Source: Penelope pileata
Taxonomy: Eukaryota > Chordata > Aves > Galliformes > Cracidae
Direction: 5' to 3'
NCBI GenBank assembly: GCA_013396635.1
Contig: WBMW01004965.1
Coordinates: 599,295 to 663,294, forward strand
Length of the DNA stretch: 64,000 bases
A program made the position numbers and the translations under genes. Numbering within the stretch: the first letter of the stretch is position 1; each line of letters opens with the position of its first letter. A model generated the notes under the pieces. It was not told the origin of the DNA. It worked only from the letters and a program-made list of their open reading frames with translations, and made no database searches. Below are positions 50,559-61,700 of this stretch, piece after piece.

Positions 50559-50822
50559 GCTGTACGGCAAAGGGCCTCCGCGCCCAGCCAGGACCCCTGC
50601 GAGGCGGCCAAGCAGCGCCTGAGCGGAGGGCGGCGACGCCGGGTCGGTGAGGGCGGCTGAGCGCCGTGAGGGGGCGGGGGACGTGCGAGGGTAGCGCGGG
50701 GCGAGGGCAGCGCGGCGCTGAGGGGAGGCGGCCGTTTCCCGCCCTTCGCCAGGAGCCGCCGTGGAGCGGTGATGGGGACCTTTGGCGGGCGGTTGCAGAA
50801 GTGTGTTTGCGTTAAAAATCAA

Positions 50823-51360
50823 ACTTTTGGGGAGGGGAAAAAAGCCGACGGCATTTTAATTGACTGACTTCTCACCAGCACGAATGCTGCAGAGCATTTC
50901 ATGGAAGGCCTTGTGAAAAAGAAGAGGAACACGGCTGCCCAAAGCCGTTACTGAAATTGAGGTTTTGTTTTTTTAACTCTCTGGAACCGCACATCCCTTC
51001 ATAATGGAGATGGCGGGGGAGGGCTGACGGAGCCCCTCTGCAGTGCCCCAGGTGCAGAATGCGGGCTGAAAGCCTCTGGGAAGGGGCTGTGAGGAGAGCC
51101 CCGTCCTCACGGGAGGCGTCACACCGAGCGGAGCCAGCCCCAAACACAGACACTGCACGAGGCAGCACCTTACAGCCCTTGGGTGCTACTCCTGGGCACA
51201 TGCACGGTGACATCCTGAGGTAACAGGCCTCAGAGCAGGCATTGATCAAAGCCATAGCACAGGGACGGAGGTTTCTCAGTCAGGGGGCTCTTGGCCTTTG
51301 CTGCAGCATGACCCTGCCTGCTGCTGTATGTAATGATAAACACCACAGCCAAATCATTCT
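50823..51360. other. Spacer between the two GC-rich blocks
   Basis: Moderate GC content. Frames on the minus strand (50899-51255) have no motif. It could be a 5' intron or leader of a divergent transcript. Nothing firm is visible. Confidence 0.5.
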
Positions 51361-51515
51361 GGGACAAAGACGCAGCCCGTTCCTGGGGAGGGGCCCTGCG
51401 CGGGGCCCGCTCAGGCTGCGCCGGGGCGGGGGCGGCTCGCACGGGGGCAGCACCCGACCGCTCTGCGCCGGGAGCCGTGGCTGGGCCCTGGCCGAGCAGA
51501 GGTGCAGTGAGTTAA
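51361..51515 (+). promoter_or_regulatory. Second GC-rich block with GC boxes and a plus-strand donor
   Basis: A compact GC-rich segment with GGGGCGGGGGCGG (Sp/KLF-type boxes around 51422-51436), separated from the main CpG island by ordinary sequence. It ends in GGTGCA/GTGAGTTA, a strong donor with GT at 51507-51508. This fits an alternative promoter and non-coding first exon of a plus-strand gene. No coding potential is needed or claimed. Confidence 0.35.
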
Positions 51516-51999
51516 AATTCTCAGTTCTGTAGAAACAGCATCAGCTCCTAGTGTAGGTCAGATTATTGTTATTTTTTTCAGTTAACGTTTGAAAATGCAT
51601 GAAACGTACATTACTAACACTTAGAAAATGTGTTGTCTGGTATCACTACAGGAAAATAAATAGAGCAGAAAACTATCTGTTGCCTTCTACATCAATAATC
51701 AATAATTCACTAGAAATACTCTTAGCCAGTGCAACAGCAATAGGAAGACCTGACTAGAGCATGCTGAGAGACCTATAAATGAAAGAAAGCTCAAGTCTGT
51801 TTGGATACTAATCACTTATGCTCTTCAGGTGCACGCTTTAGCTGTTTGATTCGGCTGCTTTCCTGAATGGAATCGGGCAGAGCTGAGCACATGCTCCTCA
51901 CATAGCATTTAGTTCAGATGCTTAGGATCAAGGGTAGAATTAAATCACCCCAAACACAAAACAGGTTTGTATGAAGCAATGTTCCTGCAGCGTTATGTG

Positions 52000-52040
52000 A
52001 TTGCTTCAGGGCCTTTTGGCTAAGATCAAGTGCGGTGTGT
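52000..52040 (+). pseudogene. U2 snRNA-derived 5' fragment
   Basis: Sequence from 52000 matches the 5' end of vertebrate U2 snRNA. CTTTTGGCTAAGATCAAGTG is identical, and about 32 of the first 38 bases agree from the AUCGCUUC start onward. The branch-site-recognition sequence GUAGUA is changed to GCGGTG, and similarity fades after about 40-45 nt, so the Sm site and 3' stems are missing. It is a dead, truncated retrocopy or template-switch product. Confidence 0.85.
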
Positions 52041-52727
52041 CATATGTTATCTTGATAATGAAAGAAGGCCTTAGATGTAGCAAAGCTGTTGATAGAAAAT
52101 GCTGCCTGTAAACAGCAATGTCAGTGGCAATTTAGGAAAGAATTGCTGATAAATTTTGAATAGTGCTTCTAAACTGTGTAAGGAAAGGATCTTGGCCAAA
52201 TGCCCTGTGTAACAGCCACATCATATACTAGCATTCCTGATTGCTTTCATTGTTTTAGAGCTCAGAACCTGCATGAACCACAGCCTACACAGCGGTGCTG
52301 AGATTCTAGCTTCTTTTAGATGTTCCCAGGCACATCCCCTCATTTCTAGCTTGAACATGAGTCAGCTGCTGCCACTTGGCATCCTTAAGTCATCTAGGAA
52401 ACAGAACTATCCGTAGCTGCTGCTGTGCTGCTGGCAGACTGTGTCACCAGCCCTCTGGCTGCATCTCACAGATCATAATAAAACGCTGTGGAGTTCCACA
52501 GATAAAGATTTTCCCATCAGGACTGCTGTCTGCAGAAGAAAGTACAAAGTTCACATTATGTCACTCTGCTCTTCTTGCACGTTCTCACAAGTTTGATCAT
52601 TGAAGAGTTTAAAAGGTTTTAAAAAAAGCTTTCTTAAAAGATTTCTATCAGACTTAACATCCTAGTTCTACTGAATTACATCACTGTAGCTAGCAATATT
52701 TACAGTCATTAATTAATTTCATACATT

Positions 52728-52770
52728 AGAATCATACAATCAAAGAATATCCCGAGTTGGATGTGGTTTC
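52728..52770 (-). mobile_element. Short CR1 3' end
   Basis: AGAATCATACAATCAAAGAA followed by TATCCCGAGTTGGA is the reverse complement of the extreme CR1 3' end. The similarity stops after about 43 bases, so this is a very short 5'-truncated copy. Confidence 0.75.
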
Positions 52771-55700
52771 CAAGGGGATGTTTATTCAGTGTACTGTAAA
52801 CAGTGCCGTATTAAAAGAGCAAAGGAAACACCACTGTGATGTGTGCCATACATGTATATAAATCCATTCAGCAATAATTGAGTTTTGTTAGGCATGAACT
52901 GATTCTGTTTACAGGCAGGCTTCTTCTTTTGAATTTATTGTAAGGAAAGCTTGAAATTCTCTACTTAATTTTTCCTCATAAGAAGTAATTTTTGTTACAT
53001 TTATCAGTGGTTTCTTTAAATTCTTCCTCACAAAGAGGAAGACATGACATGAAGACAACCAGAACAAAACACCTTTCTGTCTAACACTTCAAAAGTTCTG
53101 ACTTTTCAAACACATCTTTTTGTCGTTCATCTTTTTCTGGAATGGTTTCCTTCATGTTCAATGTTCCCATATGAGGAATCTGGCGGGTTGGGGAAAGAAG
53201 GTGAGAGATGAAAGATACCATCTTTGAAAGTCATCACATTGTTTCTTTTTTAGTGGGTGGAGTGGGAAATGAATTATATCAGAGGCTGCATTTTGTGGCA
53301 TGAACTAATTAATCATTTATGGTAGTGTCAGTGAACTGTACTGGATCAGTGTTTGAACTAAGAGGTCTCCACAGCAAGGTAGGACTTTTTGATTTCTTTC
53401 CATCCCTTGTTATTGCCTTTACCCTATTTTTTTCTCATTGTTCCTCTGTTAGAGTGTGACATGGTGTCCTTACTGTTAATGAGGAAGTAGGAGGGAAAGA
53501 AAAGCACCATGGAAGACAGGCATGGCACTTGGCTACAGACAGGAATAGAAGTAGTGACATAGTCCTTGGCAATGGAGAGAACCATAAGACAAAGCTACAA
53601 AAAAGACACAACAAATGGAGGCAGGGGAGAGGTGGTTTGCTGTCCCAGACTTTTTCCAAAGCAAGGTAGAACATTTTCACAAATTGAATTGCTAAGTAAA
53701 TGGAAAGTATACTTGCATGGGGTTTGTGCTGACAAATGAGGACACTTGTTTGAAGACAGATCCTGGGTAAACAACAGAAGTATTTGTACCACTTTTATGA
53801 CGCTTCTTACCTGGCTTGTGTAGCAAGAATTTCCCAATATTACTTTCAGCTGGGTTTTAGTTGGTTTAGTTCCTGGCACGGAGAAGCTATGGTTGTTTGC
53901 TTACAGTCAAACTCCACAATACCTGAAAGTAGAAAAGCCTGGCTATTTTTCATCAGAATTCTGCTTTTAAGAGCTTTGATAAATCAGTCTTTACAAAATT
54001 TAAACTGATAAGAGAAGAAAATAACTAATTTTGTTTAATGAGTTCAAGAGTGAGATCAGATTACCTGTAAAGTTTACACATGTTCCAGCATTTTGTTAAC
54101 ATGGGACAAATATCATGTCCCATGAGGTAATAATCTTTTTCTTTTCTATAAGTTCTGAAAATATGTTTAGAACAACTACATTAAGAAGAAAGCTATGAAA
54201 AGTACTCACACAACTACTCTAAATAAATTCAGAATTTAAATTGCACTTTTAAATGTCGTTCTAAAAGAAAACCAAACATTTTGATATGTACTCAGCACCC
54301 CTCCAAAAAGACATCTTGTCACAAAGAATACATCTGTCAGCATACAATGTTTCTTCTGCTGGAAACATTCTGCATAAACCAACAAAAATGATTTTCATGT
54401 TTCAGCTTTGTTGCCATTTTATCCCTTTGTTTTCTTTTTTACTTTCAGAAACGTATTTAGAGAGGACTCATGCAGAAGTTCGTCAATGCCATTTTCTTCC
54501 TTCCCTAACCCCATAGAATCTTATGTTCGTAGTTTGTCCTAAACAACTAATTCATTGCAAGTGACAAAAAAGCCAGCAGGATGAGATAAAGCTTTAAGTA
54601 CCATGAGTTCTTTACTTCATTCAAATGCTTCAATGTGTATTACAAAAAAAGTATGGGGAGAAAATATAGAATTGTGGTAGTCTTAACAGAGCTCTGAAGG
54701 TTTCATGGAGAGTTACAAAGCTGTTGAAAGCAAGACATTTTTTCAGTCTATGTGATAACCCTTTAAGATGCACAGTAAGTGCAAAATAATCTGTTTGCAC
54801 TATCTGTGAAATTCTAGACTATAACTTTTCTGGGCCTCTTTCTTCTCTGTTAGTTGTTTCTTATTTTAGAGATCTCCAGGCAGTTTCCTGGTTCATATGC
54901 GAACAGTGCTTCCTTTCTCAAAATTCCTCTTTTGCATGTTTCTCAGCAAGAGAAACTAATTTGACTGTGGAAAACAGCAAATGCACATAAAAGCAAATCC
55001 CTGCTGCTATTCTGAAAATGCAAACTCAAAAGAATTTTCTTCCGCTCAGTGTTTCACATGATCTTTGGGGTTTGTGATGTGCTAGCTCTCCTGTCTTCTT
55101 TTGTTTCTGCTTTCAAAAAAATCTTTGGCCAGGGCTATTAGAAGAAGGGAATGCCGTTTGTTGTTATGCCAGGCATGGATTTACTGGGAAAGCTTTAGCT
55201 CCGTGCTATCCACTGTGGGGATAACACTGCCACAATGCATCATGTGATTGCAGCTGTACAGCCTCCCTTTGGGGCTGGGAGCTTTGGGGCTTAGGGTTAC
55301 TGAAGTGAACAAGTCTTGTCAAGTCTGTGCAGACAGGTCTGAGCTCAGCTCTGTCAATTCTCTGAGCAAGTTGCTCTGAGCCAGTTGTTCTTACCTGTTG
55401 CTGTTAATGTGTTGCTGCATTCAGGCTCAGACATCTGGATCTGCATCTTCACATAGATATACCCTGTGTGTCTAGTATTCTAATGTTCTACAATACAACA
55501 TCCATCTGTTAAGATCTTGTCCCTACATAAAAATTGTATTATTCTGGTAAAATTGTAGCTCTCTACAGTTCTCTAATCTGGATATATTTATATCAGGGTA
55601 ATTTTTTACACTCTGGACAAGGAAAGTTGTGTATAGTGTATAACTATGCACTCCAGAGTTTGTAGTGATGTTACTCCACCACCATATCTATGCAGGCCTT

Positions 55701-58700
55701 GTCTAGGACAAAAAGGTAAATTAAAGGCACAAGTTGATGTCTAAACAGCCTATCAAAGAAAATTATCATAGGGAAAAAAATTCTGAAATGGCCTACTACA
55801 AGATTTCTACTTTCTATTAACTGCTACATGGAAGCAAACTGTGGACGTTATCACAGTTTGTGTGGGTTAACTGACTGAACGTAGAGCTTTATCTAGTTTT
55901 ACAATTATTGCCATTCACAACTTTTACTTATATAACGGAATATCTAGACAGCAGAAAGGGTTACTTTGCAGGCATAGCTGTTATTGTGTAAGTAAACAGT
56001 TGTGGGCAGGCAGAAGCAAGTTTGCTCCACCCATGCTCCTAGCCTGAAGATTATTATTCAGCTCAAAGCTAAAAGTTCTTTAGAAGTGTTGTCATGGGAC
56101 ACTACTCAATCTGGTAAGTTTTGGCACTAATTTATGCTGCTAAGCAGAGTCTGGGCTGATACCACCCATCAGTTCACAGCTAGCTGTGGTTAACTGCAAG
56201 AACATCTCCAGATAAAAACTATATGATTACTGGACCAAGTCAGTATACAGAATAAGTTTTACTGTTTTAAGCTCTTTTCACCACAGCCCAGCAGTAAGAG
56301 AGATTTCTCAGCAAAAATTGACTGTGGGTGGCATCAGAGATTTTGCGGAGACAACTTGTAGTGTTTCTTGAACTAGCTTCCAACCAGACAGGAAATTACT
56401 GTTGGTGGAGCTAGAGAACACTATTGCATTTTTCATTCTTTGTTCTGCTTGATGTCTGGATTATAAGAAAATATTTGTTGAACTGAAGCTCTGTTATACA
56501 TGGAGGGTATACTTAAAAGTTATTCTGTATTGACATTGGGTACTGTGCTATTTTGCAGGATCTTAATTATGTTTTTTTTTAGGGTTACTGAAAATACCTC
56601 GATCCTTACTTCTTTATCATACAATTCTTTATTCATTTCATCCACTTTCTATTGTTATTCTTCTCTTATCATGCCCTGAAGTAGCCCCTCGTTCTTTCAA
56701 GGGCCTCCCCCCTCGCATGACGAAACCTGTTTATAATTCTTCAGCTCCAGCTGCTGCCATGTTTTATGCAAACCCTTTCTTTGAATCCTTTACAAAATTT
56801 CTAGTCTAGAGCTTCAAACACTTACTAAGTCTGAATTATAGTGAGAATATAGCAGAAAACTATTATCGTGTTGTGTTTGGTTTAGTTATGTTTTTGTTTT
56901 ATTTATTTTATGGTGTAATTGATTTGCAGCTTGATTATATTGTTTCCACCTTAAAGGCAACAAGCTAAACAGTCAAGCCACGAACAAAGTTTACTGGAAT
57001 AAGTCTCTTATTGTAGAGCTGTTTGTTGCAGAATATTTTTCCAACTAGAAACTATAGAAATTCAACTATACTCATTATAACGTGTTGATTACACTTCCTT
57101 CTGTTGCTGCTGTTAAGCAATTTCTTAAACGTGTCTCCCCTCCCCTTCAGTAGCACTCTATATTTAACCCACATGCTTAGGTCTTGTTTCTACAACTTCT
57201 GCACTGGCTGTACATGCCACGTCTGAGCTGAAAAAAGAACTCAATCCCTTGGGCCAAATTCATTCCTGGAGTTGCTTGATTGAACACAGTGCATTTACAC
57301 TGAGCACAGATTTGGCTCGTACCTGACTTTGTCAGCATTCACTGTGCTGTAACTAAGTAACAAGAACACTGTCATCGGGGACAGACAAATAGCATTCTTT
57401 AAGGATATTAGAGCACTGAGCACCTTTAAGGAGTGCAGAAATCTGTGAAAGGAGGAGTTGGGGAAAAGGACACCGCTCCTTTTAGACTCTGTGTAACAGA
57501 ACTGATAAGCTATTCCTCTGATGTGATTGAATGTGACTGAATACTGCAGGCTCTTGGACTCTTATTCTGTAAAGCCCACATCAGAACAGCACAGGAAAAG
57601 ATTGGAGGGAACAGCTTCTGCTGTACTGAGAAAGGTACATATTTATATTTTTCTATTTCTCAGGCTTGACATGATTTGTTATGTTGGATAATGCCACTAT
57701 TTTAAACAGTGCTGAATATGAAAGAAGCAGTGTTTTCCACATTTTGACTAGTACTCATTGTCAGGAAGCCAGTCTGTGGGCAGCTACAGCTTTCACAGAG
57801 AAAGAGTAGGACATATTTGTGTGTAATGCATTTCTACTGCATTGTAAACCTTGACAGACGAAAGAAGGAAGATGAGATAACCTCATCTAAATTGTAGAAG
57901 TAGTTTATTTATAAGAATGCTAGGATTTGGTACTCATTTGTACTTGAGAAAAAGCTGAATGCAAGTCAAGCTTCAGTTTATTCATAATTGACCATGAATA
58001 GCTGCTTTTATAAATGTGTTGCTGCAGCTGTATTTTATGGGGTTTTCATTTTCAGTTGGGAGTTCTGCTACAGCAAAATGTCTGTAAAGAAGTATAATGA
58101 CAAAAGCTAGTACTTTTGCCTGCTAGCCCTGTTGCTGCTTATAGAGTAGCTTTCTGATGCCCTTTATGGACATCCCTTACCTTCTGTTCTTTTAAAGACA
58201 AACTCATATTTACTTATTCTATCAACTGCATGCCAGACTGGTGATCTTTATAAACAGCCTTAACTTAATTTCTGCATGTAAGCTTACTTTTTTCCTGCTT
58301 ACTCAGCCATGGAGTCCTCCAACAAAGCCCTCAGATTCAAAATCTCCTGCATTTGCACAGCATTGCAGTATTTAAATGAAAAAGAAAAATTACCTGATTT
58401 ACAGCTTTAGTTTGCATCAGTGGAAAAAGAGCTTAACCACATTAACACTGCAAACAATTTACTTGTCATTCAAGTTTAACAATACTTCTTAGCAGCCTGG
58501 AGCTGCTATCATGTTTTTCTCTGCCAGTCCCACACTTTCAGCATTCCTTCAGGATCACTGGAATTAGAACTGACAAGGAATTTTCTGAAAAAACATAATT
58601 TTGGCAGGGGTCATTGAAACCAAATCTTATTGTGTGAAGCCATCCATACCACTTTTGCTGAAACTTTTTCAGGAAGGATTTCTCAAAAAGCAATTACTAG

Positions 58701-61700
58701 CTAAAATATGAGAAACTCTACACCCACTCCAGCTATTTTTCTGGGGAGAGCATTTCCTCAGGATCTGGGACAAGCTGCCTCTTCCCACACACTGCTTTGG
58801 TTACCTGCTGTGCTGTGGTGGATCCCACCTTGTCTGGCCTGTTAGAGCAGTTCATTTTCATAGAAGTAAACCTCCACTTCAGCAGAAATTTCCTCCCTAT
58901 TCTTTCAGATCCCTCAGTGAATGTCTTCACTACCAGGTTTCTGTCACTCTCTAGCCCGAACAGCAGCTTGTATAGAGCAGAAAGCTGTGCTGGGAGACAG
59001 ATTTACTCTAGATTAGCTTGTAGCCTTGGAAGCAGGACAGGACCACGCAGTGGGGATTTGGGACACTAGGGTTTCAGCCCTTGGTCTTTGTAATACAAAG
59101 AGAGAGCATGATTATAGGTCTGTCACTGAGGGCAACAAGTCATTTTAGTCTTTTCTCCTTCAGGACTTTCTCCCTACCTCCATTTGGTGGGCAGAATCTT
59201 TCAAAAGAAGCTTGTTACATCCCCTGGGGAACATGAAAACCTCAGCTGAGAAAACTTTTTCCAGGTCAGCTCTTACCAAGGGCAGAGCACTTGGTAGTTT
59301 CCAGGAGTTCATTGCCTTCCAGGTGGGATTTGTACTCTTCAGCTGAGCTATGCTAAGCAGCTGGCTTCACACGCTAGTACAAACACATCTGGAGTGGGAA
59401 TGAGGACTGGCAGAAAAAAAGCACGTCCTAGGGGTACCTGAAAGGGTCTGAGTCCTGAAAAGTAAAAGTTCTTATCCTTGAAGAGTTATCTCACCCTAAA
59501 CTTTGGCTTTAATTGTGCACTGTGTTTATTAGGCCAGTCTGAATCAGAAATCTACAGATTCACATGGACCTGCCTGTTGGATGGAGATGAGGACTGTCTG
59601 TGAGGCCAGCTTGTTCTAAAACCTACTCTATTTTTGGGGCACATAACCATAATATTAAACCTTTTCTTTTGAGTGATAGTACTGAATACCGTTCAGTTGA
59701 TGGTTATGCAGAGGAAGTTCTAAGTGCATAGCAATTATCCTAATTGAAATCTATCCAGGGAGAATGGAGTTAAACACCCTTATGAAGCTTAGTTGATGGG
59801 ACTCCTTCGAAGCCAATTGGTACTTCTCTGTTCCTTTTGTCTCATTCAGTAAAAAGAAACTTGTATGTGTTTCCTTTCAACCCAAAGAGGGGGAAAGTGA
59901 AAAGACGAAAGGACTAGAGAAAAAATCATCAGAACTTTGCATATATAGGGAGAGAGACATTTAGATTTCATGCAAGAAATACTTAGTGAAAATTATATAA
60001 AATCTGTTCAGCTTGTTTTTGTGATGTCAGTGGAAAATCTGAATGCTGAATGCCCAGACTAAGTTTCCATTGAGATACATTTGGCAATATGCTGATTGTT
60101 CTTCACAGTGTTGCACTCAATTGAAAATAAACAATAATAAAAGAATAAGAGGTAAAAAGATTGTATTTTTTGACCTTTAAAACTTCTAAAATATGTAGCT
60201 GTTGAAATGTTTTCCCTACAACAACAGAATACTGTGTTTGGCAGAAGTTAGTTTAAACTTTCTGATCAAAATACTCTGCCTTTCTTGCTCTGGAAAAAGA
60301 TCAAGAAAAGCAAAATGTCACAAAACAAAGATTGCCTCAGTCAGGAGAGCATAGGACAAAGAGTCAGGGATTCCTGCCCCAGTCATGGCACAACAGAGAT
60401 CTCCTCTGGCTTACTGCAGGGTAACAGACTTTTTTTTTTTTTCTTTTTTAAATGTGTGTAGAAATGTGCCAACTCTTCTGCATTGTTTTCCCAACGCTTC
60501 TTAAACAGCTAATTTATCCGCACTAATATGCAAATCCTCCACGTACTTTAATGCCTCAGATACTTAAAGGCATAATTTCAGCACAAGCCTTTAAAAGGTG
60601 TGAATTTAGATCTCCTGAAATATGTTTTCAGCCTTCTTCTAAAAATAGGGGGCACAATACCTCCTTCACATAGATGTGTGTAGGAGGGTTTAATCTTAAT
60701 TTGTATGGGTTTTGTAGAAAACCTCTAGAAAATTGTTATTACAGACTTAGCAGCAGCGTCTCTGCAAGGAGTTCAGGCTCCATTGTCCCCAAGCATTCTG
60801 CTATTGTAATCCCTTTCTATTACCGTCATCATCGCCAGAATGATGGAGACATTCTTTTGTGAAAGAAAGTTGAAGGGTATAAATTTATCAAGCACTCTCC
60901 ATTCCCCAGGTTGTGTGAGCTAATGAAGTCTAAATTAGATTCTAAACCCTTTAGTATCAGAATGTTGAAGTACTGTCTGGATGCTTGGAGACTCATAATA
61001 AACTCTTGAACAACCAACCAGTACTTGGCAGTTAGATCAAATGCATGAAAAATTAAGACAATGTTAGATGTAACATCATCGTTCCTCAGAGGCCTGATTA
61101 GCCAGCAGGCTGAAATCACTTAAGCAAAGTGTTTGAAGCACTCTTTGTTTCTACATTTTTCTTGCTTTTCATAAACTCAAGAAAAGTAATTGCACATAGG
61201 TGTTTGCTGTCTTAGTACCCCAGAATGGGTGTGTGGTTAACACAGATAAAATCACTTTGTGCTTCCTCGGATGTTATCTATATATCCATAGCAAGGACTT
61301 TTCTGACAAAGATTAATTCAGCTTCACAATACTTTGAAAGTTACAACACTTGCAGTTATGTTAACTTGTGGCAAAAAAGACGTAGGTAAAACAACTCATA
61401 CAAGTTCAAGTAACTATTGCCAAAATGAGACTCAAACCTAAATCCTTTGATTCAGAGTCAGGAAGTTTACTGTCATTACAGTCCTAGAGAGTGATAGTCT
61501 AATGTCTTCATAGAAAAGATTTTTGTGATGACTGAAAGGCCCTGACTGTAATCTGTGATGAAATGGCTGGAGTCGCTTGTACAAGGATGTACAGGTAAAG
61601 AACAGGATGCGTTGTTTTGTGCTCCATCACATAGACATTTTTATATTTTTAGAGAAATTGGAGATCCTACAATAGTAACAGGGGTAGGAATCCTGTAACT

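Larger units (their letters stand above)
49960..50800. promoter_or_regulatory. CpG island and probable bidirectional promoter at the TXNRD2 5' end
   Basis: GC content and CpG density rise sharply here against an AT-rich background. The island contains TXNRD2 exon 1 (minus) and a GC box (50670-50680, GGGGGCGGGGG) about 115 bp upstream of the ATG. I see no TATA box at a useful distance. In mammals this position is the shared 5' region of TXNRD2 and the divergent COMT gene. A plus-strand splice donor at 50320 supports transcription in both directions. Confidence 0.75.

Noticed and set aside
50152..50622. 156-codon plus-strand frame and several minus-strand frames in the CpG island
   Set aside because: Very GC-rich DNA has few stops in any frame. 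The frames overlap on both strands, are rich in Ala, Arg, Pro and Gly and match no family. Only the TXNRD2 exon 1 frame is supported.
53505..53530. REST/NRSE-like motif (AGCACCATGGA)
   Set aside because: The spacing to the second half and several key bases are wrong.
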